The notes under the pieces: generated by a model | What the model was told of the DNA's origin: nothing | The model's input: only the letters and a program-made list of their open reading frames with translations | Database searches by the model: none | Shown here: positions 1-5,418 of the stretch, one piece after another | How positions within the stretch are numbered: the stretch's first letter is position 1 | Layout of the letters: each line of letters opens with the position of its first letter | Position numbers and translations under genes: made by a program | Assembly: GCF_946478835.1 (NCBI RefSeq) | Contig: NZ_CAMLDV010000171.1 | Span: forward strand, 1-7,182 | Length of the DNA stretch: 7,182 bases | Reading direction: 5' to 3' | Source of the DNA: an uncultured Bdellovibrio sp. | Lineage (GTDB): Bacteria; Bdellovibrionota; Bdellovibrionia; Bdellovibrionales; Bdellovibrionaceae

Positions 1-730
1 AGAAATCATTCCTAAATCCATCGGAGCTTCTCACTGGAAAATGCTTTTGCCGTTTTCTGCCTACACAATTCAATTGATGATTATCATGCTTTATCCGCTG
101 GTGATTATGTCAGAGTGGTTAGGTAAATTGTTTTCCAAAAGTTCTGAAGATCCCGAGGTCACCCGCGAAGAAATTCTGATGACGGCAGAGATCGGTGTTG
201 AAGAGGGAACTCTAAAAGGCAAAGAGTCCAACATCATCAAAAATCTTTTGATGCTCGATAAGATCTACGTTTCAGATATCATGACTCCACGTTCAGTTTT
301 CTTTGCTTTGGATAAAGAGCTGACTGTGGAAGAAGTTTTCATGAAGTACAAACCTTTGCGTTTTTCGCGCATTCCGGTTTACTCAGGAAGTCTCGATAAT
401 ATTATCGGCATGACTTATCGTTATAAAATCCATGAAGCTCTTTCTAACGACCAACATGACAAACCCGTTGGCGACCTTGTCACTCCGATTTCAAGTATTC
501 CCGAGCGCATGACGGTGTCTCAAGTTCTCGATTTTTTCATTAAAGAAAAAGAACACATCGCTTTGGCCGTTGATGAATATGGAATTGTAGCTGGTCTTGT
601 GAGTTTGGAAGACGCTGTTGAAACACTTTTAGGTGTTGAGATTGTCGACGAACTTGATAATGTCGAAGACATGAGAAAATTTGCACTCGAGCAATGGCAG
701 TTGCGCAAGCAAAAACTCCGCAAGAGTTAA
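1..730 (+). CDS. CNNM/CorC-type membrane protein with CBS pair (5' partial)
   Basis: This is the 3' part of a DUF21/CNNM-family integral membrane protein, a family linked to Mg2+/Co2+ transport and often annotated as hemolysin C-like. The frame is open from base 2, and the first visible residues EIIPKSIGA match the conserved GEIIPK signature at the end of the DUF21 domain. A hydrophobic helix follows (about bases 41-130), then the acidic helical linker (EEILMTAEIGVEEGTLKGKE) and a pair of CBS domains. The first CBS domain opens with VSDIMTPR; the second contains the typical DEYGIVAGLVSLEDAVETLLG. The protein stops about 15 residues after DELDNVEDM, so the C-terminal CorC_HlyC domain (about 80 residues) of many relatives is absent. 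CBS pairs usually sense adenine nucleotides. The next gene starts 3 nt after the stop. The transported ion cannot be told from sequence. The N-terminus is outside the window. Confidence 0.9.
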   Translation, partial: EIIPKSIGASHWKMLLPFSAYTIQLMIIMLYPLVIMSEWLGKLFSKSSEDPEVTREEILMTAEIGVEEGTLKGKESNIIKNLLMLDKIYVSDIMTPRSVFFALDKELTVEEVFMKYKPLRFSRIPVYSGSLDNIIGMTYRYKIHEALSNDQHDKPVGDLVTPISSIPERMTVSQVLDFFIKEKEHIALAVDEYGIVAGLVSLEDAVETLLGVEIVDELDNVEDMRKFALEQWQLRKQKLRKS

Positions 731-733
731 TCC

Positions 734-1048
734 ATGATCTTGTTTTATATTCCTTGCCCAGATAAATCCTCGGCTGAAACAATCGCGCGCACTCTTTTAG
801 AAGAGAAAATTATTGGCTGCGCGAATATCATTCCAGGAATGGAGTCGATGTATTGGTGGGAAGGAAAAATAGAGACAAGCTCTGAATATATCCTAATCCT
901 TAAGACGTTGAAAACCCCTGACGCACAGGAAAGAATCACGAAAAGAGTCCAAGAGCTGCATCCCTACGACGTTCCCTGCGTTATGACTCTCCCCGTCCTA
1001 GGAATCAATGCCTCTTATAAGAAGTGGCTTGAAGAAAGCCTGAAATAA
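734..1048 (+). CDS. cutA: CutA divalent-cation tolerance protein
   Basis: This is a 104-residue protein, the usual length for CutA1, a small cytoplasmic trimer with a ferredoxin-like fold. Family signatures seen are the N-terminal strand plus helix (SSAETIARTLLEEKIIGCANI), the block SMYWWEGKIE (about residues 38-47), the lysine strand LILKT (54-58) and LHPYDVP (75-81). CutA has been tied to copper and divalent-cation tolerance in E. coli, but its biochemical role remains unsettled. It carries three cysteines (C8, C29, C82); C82 follows HPYDVP where many homologues have Glu. The ATG lies 3 nt after the stop of the upstream CNNM-like gene, and a modest Shine-Dalgarno (AAGAG, 722-726) sits inside that gene's end, so the two are probably co-translated. 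The pairing fits a metal-homeostasis theme, which is an inference. Confidence 0.93.
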   Translation: MILFYIPCPDKSSAETIARTLLEEKIIGCANIIPGMESMYWWEGKIETSSEYILILKTLKTPDAQERITKRVQELHPYDVPCVMTLPVLGINASYKKWLEESLK

Positions 1049-1055
1049 CCTCTAT

Positions 1056-1081
1056 GATCTCCTAAAACTCGTTGGGAGATC
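1056..1081 (+). promoter_or_regulatory. Hairpin covering the pyrE Shine-Dalgarno
   Basis: GATCTCCTAA (1056-1065) can pair with TTGGGAGATC (1072-1081) through ten base pairs including one G-U, leaving a 6-nt loop. The right arm contains GGGAG (1074-1078), the Shine-Dalgarno of pyrE, so the folded RNA would hide the ribosome binding site. The left arm begins only 8 nt after the cutA stop codon. A ribosome terminating on cutA could therefore open the stem and couple pyrE translation to cutA. The base pairing is visible; the regulatory role is inference. Confidence 0.5.
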
Positions 1082-1083
1082 TT

Positions 1084-1599
1084 ATGACAAAGCAAGAATT
1101 AGCGAAAAAAATCTATGACATCGCTCACTTGACGGGCGAATTCAAATTGCGCTCGGGCCAAATCTCTAACGAGTATTTCGATAAATATCGCTTTGAAGCC
1201 CAACCTGCTTTGCTTCGTGAAATCGCAAAACACATGGCACCTCTTATTCCCGCAGGCACTGAAGTTTTGGCAGGACTTGAAATGGGTGGCATTCCTATCG
1301 CGACAGCCTTGTCGTTGGAAACTGGAATCCCATGCGTGTTCGTTCGTAAAGAAGCGAAAGAGTACGGCACTTGCCAATTTGCTGAAGGCTTGGATATCAA
1401 AGGCAAAAAAGTGTGCGTGATTGAAGATGTTGTCACAACAGGTGGACAGGTCGTTCTTTCTACAGCAGACCTTCGCTCGATTGGTGCACAGATCAGCCAC
1501 GTTCTTTGCGTGATCCACCGTGGACCTGTTTTCCCTGAGCCAAAACTCGTCGAAGTAGGTTTAGAGCTCACACCTTTATTTAAGAAATCTGATTTTTAG
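1084..1599 (+). CDS. pyrE: Orotate phosphoribosyltransferase
   Basis: The enzyme joins orotate and PRPP to give orotidine 5'-monophosphate, the fifth step of pyrimidine synthesis, in the cytoplasm as a dimer. The PRPP-binding signature VCVIEDVVTTGG lies at residues 110-121, with the acidic pair E114-D115. The mobile catalytic loop is RKEAKEYG (88-95), matching the RKEAKDHG loop of the Salmonella enzyme but with Tyr in place of its His. The glycine-rich LAGLEMGGIP (62-71) forms the usual core loop. I chose ATG 1084 because GGGAG (1074-1078) stands 5 nt upstream. An in-frame TTG at 1072 would overlap that site and is unlikely to be the start. The product is 171 residues, shorter than the E. coli enzyme (213) but typical of the compact subgroup. 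It follows cutA by 35 nt and is probably in the same transcript. Confidence 0.92.
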   Translation: MTKQELAKKIYDIAHLTGEFKLRSGQISNEYFDKYRFEAQPALLREIAKHMAPLIPAGTEVLAGLEMGGIPIATALSLETGIPCVFVRKEAKEYGTCQFAEGLDIKGKKVCVIEDVVTTGGQVVLSTADLRSIGAQISHVLCVIHRGPVFPEPKLVEVGLELTPLFKKSDF

Positions 1600-1611
1600 T
1601 GGTCTATCCTG

Positions 1612-1644
1612 TTAAGGGAGACTAGACCAAAGTCTCCCTCTTAA
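1612..1644 (+). terminator. Hairpin after pyrE, possible weak terminator
   Basis: GGGAGACT (1616-1623) and AGTCTCCC (1631-1638) form a perfect 8-bp stem with a 7-nt loop. The stem extends by TTAA/TTAA (1612-1615 with 1641-1644) across a 2-nt bulge. It starts 12 nt after the pyrE stop and may end the CNNM-cutA-pyrE transcript. No clear U-run follows, so intrinsic termination would be weak. The loop is also complementary to TGGTCTA at 1600-1606, which offers a competing fold. Confidence 0.4.
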
Positions 1645-1668
1645 GAAATCCCGTCTTATTCCGATAAT
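1641..1668 (+). promoter_or_regulatory. Candidate sigma70-type promoter for the secreted-protein gene
   Basis: A -10-like GATAAT (1663-1668, five of six matches to TATAAT) is preceded by a weaker -35-like TTAAGA (1641-1646, four of six) with a 16-nt spacer. Transcription would begin near 1675, giving a leader of about 23 nt before the ATG at 1698. The location after a terminator-like hairpin and before a new gene supports it. The assignment rests on sequence match only. Confidence 0.4.
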
Positions 1669-1697
1669 AAGGACTGGTTTACTACCAGGAGTAAGGG

Positions 1698-2633
1698 ATG
1701 AAAACATACCAACAAATCCTAACCATTGCAGCCATCGCACTCACTTCCACAACAAGCTTCGCGGGCTATGATGAGTTCAACTGTGTGACGAATGGAAGTA
1801 TCGAGCGCGCTCATCTTCAATGTGTGGCCTGTGGCATTTCAAAGTATTACTCTGACAAGGGAATAGAAGTAACACCTTCGCATAAATGGCTAGCGCTGTT
1901 GGGCTTGAAAGTGCGCGAACAAAACCTTGATTCACGTAGCAAAGGCACCGTCACATCATCTGATGCCCTCGAAAACTTTCAAAAAGACGTAATTATAAAA
2001 ATTCAAGAATATGGTTTTTGTGCAGAATATTTAGGCAAAGATACCAAGAAAAAAGGTCGCTCAAATAACATGCATGATATGAGCGCAGAAGACTGGACAG
2101 CTTTCTTTGAATTTCTTAATCGTGATGACAATCCGTCATCAAAAAATTATGACAAGATGGCGGAAAACTTAGGATTTAAATCCACGAGTTTGATTGGTTC
2201 TGGCGGTGCAAAAAAGAACATGGATTATCTTTTCGAAGGATTTGACGAAAATCTTTCTCTTGATGATAAACGCGCACTTTTTAAAGAAAAACTAAAACAG
2301 GCCTTGGCTTCTGAATACAATGTCTCTGGTGAAAGAGCTGAAAAAACAAAAGAATTTATTTCGTCAGGTGATAAAGACCAAGGTTTAAGAACCTGTTTGT
2401 CTGATATTAAACAGAGATTTTTTCAACAGCAAATGTCCGACAAAGAAACATTCAAAATGTGTGAAGTTATCGCTAATGCTTGTGACCTTGAAAGAACGCC
2501 CATGAGTGCAAATGACTTTTGTGTTCATAAAGGCATGGGACTCCGCCCGGCTTCATCTGTAGGCTCTGGTGGAAGAGTTCCTTTAGCTCCACCGCCGGGC
2601 CCAAGACAGAAACAGGGACAAGGCGCAAAATAA
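1698..2633 (+). CDS. Secreted eight-cysteine protein of unknown function
   Basis: I do not recognise the family. The 311-residue product begins with a Sec signal peptide: a short basic start, a hydrophobic core at residues 7-19, and a likely signal peptidase I site after SFA (A22). The mature chain has eight cysteines (29, 42, 45, 108, 233, 255, 262, 275), including a CVAC pair. They cluster near both ends, and the even number suggests disulfides in an oxidising compartment. The middle (about 112-230) is charged, lysine- and aspartate-rich and cysteine-free. The last 20 residues are proline/glycine-rich and probably disordered (PLAPPPGP followed by a basic tail). No catalytic motif, membrane segment or lipobox is visible. 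The start is supported by AGGAG (1687-1691) 6 nt upstream. The central coding region is noticeably more AT-rich than its neighbours. It appears to be a single-gene unit with its own candidate promoter and a strong terminator. Confidence 0.82.
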   Translation: MKTYQQILTIAAIALTSTTSFAGYDEFNCVTNGSIERAHLQCVACGISKYYSDKGIEVTPSHKWLALLGLKVREQNLDSRSKGTVTSSDALENFQKDVIIKIQEYGFCAEYLGKDTKKKGRSNNMHDMSAEDWTAFFEFLNRDDNPSSKNYDKMAENLGFKSTSLIGSGGAKKNMDYLFEGFDENLSLDDKRALFKEKLKQALASEYNVSGERAEKTKEFISSGDKDQGLRTCLSDIKQRFFQQQMSDKETFKMCEVIANACDLERTPMSANDFCVHKGMGLRPASSVGSGGRVPLAPPPGPRQKQGQGAK

Positions 2634-2635
2634 AG

Positions 2636-2659
2636 AAAAGCCCCGGAAACGGGGCTTTT
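2636..2659. terminator. Strong, probably bidirectional Rho-independent terminator
   Basis: AAAAGCCCCG (2636-2645) pairs perfectly with CGGGGCTTTT (2650-2659) around a GAAA tetraloop. On the + strand the stem runs into a T-tract (2656-2660, then ATTT) just after the secreted-protein gene. On the - strand the complement of the A-tract gives TTTTCTTTATTTT, directly after the stop of the phosphatase gene at 2669. It therefore separates two convergent genes and can serve both. Confidence 0.9.
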
Positions 2660-2668
2660 TATTTGAAA

Positions 2669-3463
2669 TTACTTCTGACACTTCTTCGCAATCGCGCTTT
2701 CAATCGCTAACAATTGCAGGGATGGATTTTCCACCGTCCATTGCCATTTGAAGTCACGGCAGTCTTGCCACCACGGGAAAACCATTTTACCAAAGGTCTC
2801 GCCACCCTCTTCATCACGAAGCAAGCGTTTGAAAACTTCGCGCTCGATAGATCCGTAGATATTCTCAGGCAAAATCTTTTTTTGAATAAGATCGATAGCG
2901 ACTTCAACGGTTGTTACAAAACCAATTTGTCCTGGCAGCGTTGGATACTTCGACTCACCTAGTGAGGAATAAGCTTCACGGATGTAGCTCACATAAGGAA
3001 TCTGTGGATACTCTTTCACCATTTGATCATACACAACGGTATCAAACTGACCGTTATCACCAAAATAAATCACAAGTTCCGGTTTCTTTTTATCAAGCAG
3101 TTTACGAATTACTTTTTGCTTTAGCTCAGGGTCTTGTTTGATCCCCATATTCATGTGAAGTTTTGTGATAGGAAAATCATTTTCTTCCAAAAAGTCTTCG
3201 TGCTTATCGCGCATCAAAAGCCAAGGGGCCAAACTCACATAATGGAACTCGATGTCCTTGTGAGATTTCTTAAGCAATTGATAAAGCTCTGGCATTCCGG
3301 CAAAGCGGCTGGATTCGTCTACGAAAGAAGTCGCGGCTCCACTTTTCGCCAGCACGTGTGTAACCTTGATGGTGTCATCAATATCCGAAATAACAAGAAT
3401 CTTGGCTAACGCCGCTTGTGAAACAAGGGTTAAAGAAAGTATTAAGGCCGAAAACTTCATCAT
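2669..3463 (-). CDS. Exported APP1/DUF2183-family HAD phosphatase
   Basis: This 264-residue protein carries a signal peptide (MMKFSALILSLTLVSQAALA, likely cleaved after A20) directly followed by an APP1-type catalytic domain. The family is named after the yeast phosphatidate phosphatase App1 and belongs to the HAD superfamily. HAD motif I is SDIDDTIKVT, with nucleophile D27 and acid/base D29. Motif II is HYVSLAPW (S77). A motif III lysine is likely among K109-K117, and motif IV is YFGDNGQFD (D136, D141). All needed residues are present, so it should be an active Mg2+-dependent phosphatase in the periplasm or outside the cell; the natural substrate is unproven. The start ATG at 3463 has GGAG (3471-3474) 7 nt upstream; a second ATG is the next codon. 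It has almost no N-terminal extension before the catalytic core. It is separated from the upstream protease gene by 161 nt containing a hairpin. Confidence 0.87.
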   Translation of the reverse strand: MMKFSALILSLTLVSQAALAKILVISDIDDTIKVTHVLAKSGAATSFVDESSRFAGMPELYQLLKKSHKDIEFHYVSLAPWLLMRDKHEDFLEENDFPITKLHMNMGIKQDPELKQKVIRKLLDKKKPELVIYFGDNGQFDTVVYDQMVKEYPQIPYVSYIREAYSSLGESKYPTLPGQIGFVTTVEVAIDLIQKKILPENIYGSIEREVFKRLLRDEEGGETFGKMVFPWWQDCRDFKWQWTVENPSLQLLAIESAIAKKCQK

Positions 3464-3591
3464 AACAGCTCTCCGTAGGCTACTTGCAATGCGACCAAAA
3501 AATAGACAGCAGGCGCCAGCCCGCGTCTCTCAGGAATGCTCAAAAAGAATTTAGAACATTTTCAGGTCACACAAGTATTGAAGAGCAAAGA

Positions 3592-3615
3592 AGGGGCCAT
3601 AAGAAACAGGCCCCT
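3592..3615 (-). terminator. Hairpin after the protease gene, likely terminator
   Basis: AGGGGCC (3592-3598) and GGCCCCT (3609-3615) form a 7-bp GC-rich stem with a 10-nt loop, 9 nt past the stop of the protease gene on the - strand. The following - strand sequence (TCTTTGCTCTTC) is pyrimidine-rich but only partly T-rich, so this is a moderate terminator. If it works, the phosphatase gene needs its own promoter in 3464-3590. I saw only weak -10-like matches there. Confidence 0.5.
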
Positions 3616-3624
3616 GTTTAAAGA

Positions 3625-4440
3625 CTATCTTAGGTTTGGAGTTTGTCTTTCAACCCAGTCTTGATAATAAGGCGCATACATGGAAACCCCGCGACCGTGA
3701 CAAACTGTTGCTTCGTTACGACCTGTCACAACGGAGTTCACTCCAAGGATTTGCAACTCGCCACGCACCTCAACAAACACCGGACCACCAGAATCTCCAG
3801 AACAAATTCCGTTTTCAGGTTGAGACATCACAACATTCGTAGAAGTCATGCGAAGATCATTTTTAAAGCTCTTTTTTGTTGTGCGAAGGAACATAGAGCC
3901 TTCACCTGTCTCTGAAGTGATACCGTATCCCGCCAATGTCACTTCGTCAGAACTCAATGGGCTTTTGCCGTCATAGATTTTACTAACTTGATAATCAGCA
4001 GGAATAGATTTTGGGAGCTTTACAAGAGCCACATCATTTTCTGCATTGGACTGGCCAGAGTAATCTTTGTGATAAAGGAAATCACTCGCCGTAATAGATT
4101 GTTTATCTTTGCTAAATCCAGATTCACAAGTGATATCTGTGTGGAAAACAACAGTCACCTTATCAGCATTTTTCACACAGTGAGCCGCTGTTAAAATCAC
4201 ATTCTTTGAAATTGGCGTCCCCGTACAGATAGAGCCTTGATCACCAGACGTCATGACAAGCAAAACCACTTTCTTCGCCAAAAGATCGGCAGCTGATACT
4301 TTCACGCCACCAATAATTCCATTCATTTGCGAAGCAGGAACACACTGATTAGGAGCACTGGCGTCCTTTGAAGAAGAACACCCCGCCAAAAGAGAAACAG
4401 ATAAAACCACACCCACGCCCAAGCCCACAAACTTTTTCAT
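3625..4440 (-). CDS. Trypsin-family (S1) serine protease lipoprotein
   Basis: Counting from ATG 4440, the 271-residue product has a type II signal peptide with lipobox LLAGC (lipidated C21). Serine follows the cysteine, which favours outer-membrane sorting. The chymotrypsin-fold domain begins near residue 42 with IIGG, like the mature IVGG end of trypsins. The full triad is present: H87 in LTAAHC, D136 in NDVALVKL and S217 in GDSGGP. Cysteine pairs C72-C88 and C213-C247 match the standard 42-58 and 191-220 disulfides. By my alignment by eye, the pocket positions 189, 216 and 226 are Gly, Val and Gly, which argues against trypsin-like Arg/Lys specificity and hints at small side chains. An upstream in-frame TTG (4446) would sit only 2 nt from AAGGA (4449-4453). 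ATG 4440 has an 8-nt spacing and is preferred. Likely role: envelope-tethered or released degradative protease. Confidence 0.93.
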   Translation of the reverse strand: MKKFVGLGVGVVLSVSLLAGCSSSKDASAPNQCVPASQMNGIIGGVKVSAADLLAKKVVLLVMTSGDQGSICTGTPISKNVILTAAHCVKNADKVTVVFHTDITCESGFSKDKQSITASDFLYHKDYSGQSNAENDVALVKLPKSIPADYQVSKIYDGKSPLSSDEVTLAGYGITSETGEGSMFLRTTKKSFKNDLRMTSTNVVMSQPENGICSGDSGGPVFVEVRGELQILGVNSVVTGRNEATVCHGRGVSMYAPYYQDWVERQTPNLR

Positions 4441-4532
4441 CGCCAACGTCCTTCAAGTATTTTGAGATGAAGAAGCCCTAAGCAAACGCTCTGCCAGGTC
4501 TATTCTTGTTTATTTTGATTTAAAGAACTTGA

Positions 4533-4559
4533 GGCGGACACAGGTTAGACACTTCCGCC
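4533..4559 (-). terminator. Inverted repeat after the methyltransferase gene, weak terminator candidate
   Basis: GGCGGA (4533-4538) and TCCGCC (4554-4559) form a 6-bp stem with a long 15-nt loop, 16 nt beyond the methyltransferase stop on the - strand. The sequence after it on that strand (TCAAGTTCTTTAAATC) lacks a clean T-run. It is the only structured element in the 135-nt gap (4441-4575) before the protease gene, so it is the best candidate for the end of the E1/methyltransferase transcript. I found no convincing protease promoter in the gap. Confidence 0.35.
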
Positions 4560-4575
4560 CCTGAAGATGTAAGAC

Positions 4576-5418
4576 TTACTTTTCGCCTACGATATAGGCA
4601 ATCCAGCTTTGGCAGGCTTCACCGTGGTCAACGCGGGTGAAGTTTCCGTCACCTGTTCCGTCTTTGGCTGTGCCTTCCCAGTACACGTGGGTTTTTCTAA
4701 AGCCCACTTCGTGCATGATATCGCGGATCTCTGGGATTGACCAAATTCTCCAGTCATAACTAAAGACTTGCTCGATCTTCTTACCCCACACTCTAAAGTG
4801 AATATGGAAAAGAGCTTCATTCGTCACAGGATCAAAGTTCGTTTGATCCCAGTAGTACGTAAAGCCCTCGTGCTTGATTGTATCTTCGATAGCGTCATAG
4901 CACTGGCTACCGCCGAAAATATCCACCAAGAACATACCGTCTTTATTCAAAGTCTTTAGAACGTTGGCGAAATATTTTTTGAGAACATCTCTTTGCTTAA
5001 AGCAGAAATAAGAAAAGTTCATCGCCGCCACGATGTCAGCCTTCGGAAGATTCGCATCAAGAACGTTTCCTTCAAGCAACTTCATACGACGTTGCTGTTC
5101 AGGTCTCATTTTAATCAAATAATTCTGACGACCGTAAGCCATCGGTTCTGGGTCAAGATCGATACCGACGGCTTCGTGGCGAGGATTCAACTTAATCCAC
5201 TCTGTTGAAAGAGCGAAGGTTCCACAGAAGTCTTCACGGAATGTACGAGCGCCTTTACCTTTTAATTCCTTATAGGTATCGCGGATAAAAACAACATCGT
5301 TTTCCGCCGACTGCACGGCTTTGCGATAAAGCTCGTACTTATCAAAAAGAATCTTCGCGCTTTTTTTATTAACACGACGACGGACTTTTTTTCTGTGGTT
5401 CACTTCTTTTTTCGTCAT
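4576..5418 (-). CDS. Class I SAM-dependent methyltransferase
   Basis: This is a 280-residue Rossmann-fold methyltransferase of unknown substrate. The first 22 residues hold 11 Lys/Arg, a strongly basic tail that could contact nucleic acid or a membrane. Motif I is the variant FREDFCGTFALSTEW (residues 60-74), with the family-typical REDFCGT in place of the classical DxGxGxG. Motif II is VGIDLD (84-89), whose acidic end should bind the SAM ribose. LLEGNVLD (114-121) gives the motif III acid, and AAMNFSY (131-137) is motif IV. The C-terminal part contains YDWRIWSIPEIRDIMHEVGF, usual for the strand/helix before the last sheet strands, and ends WIAYIVGEK. Its ATG overlaps the stop of the E1 beta gene by one base (TAATG), with a weak GGAAG (5426-5430) 7 nt upstream, so it should be translationally coupled to the dehydrogenase. 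No lipoyl, E2 or E3 feature is present. Confidence 0.88.
   Translation of the reverse strand: MTKKEVNHRKKVRRRVNKKSAKILFDKYELYRKAVQSAENDVVFIRDTYKELKGKGARTFREDFCGTFALSTEWIKLNPRHEAVGIDLDPEPMAYGRQNYLIKMRPEQQRRMKLLEGNVLDANLPKADIVAAMNFSYFCFKQRDVLKKYFANVLKTLNKDGMFLVDIFGGSQCYDAIEDTIKHEGFTYYWDQTNFDPVTNEALFHIHFRVWGKKIEQVFSYDWRIWSIPEIRDIMHEVGFRKTHVYWEGTAKDGTGDGNFTRVDHGEACQSWIAYIVGEK

Noticed and set aside
1072..1083. TTG at 1072 as the pyrE start, adding four residues
   Set aside because: It overlaps the GGGAG ribosome binding site that is correctly spaced for ATG 1084.
1099..1571. Two long open frames (139 and 148 residues) on the - strand opposite pyrE
   Set aside because: They lie wholly inside a well-recognised enzyme gene, show no family features, and have composition expected of an antisense shadow.
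3464..3590. Weak -10-like TAAATT on the - strand as a promoter for the phosphatase gene
   Set aside because: It matches four of six consensus bases and no acceptable -35 element sits at 16-18 nt, so it is not above background for AT-rich spacer DNA.
4441..4446. TTG at 4446 as the protease start, adding two residues
   Set aside because: It lies only 2 nt from the AAGGA site, while ATG 4440 has an 8-nt spacing and gives the same lipoprotein signal.
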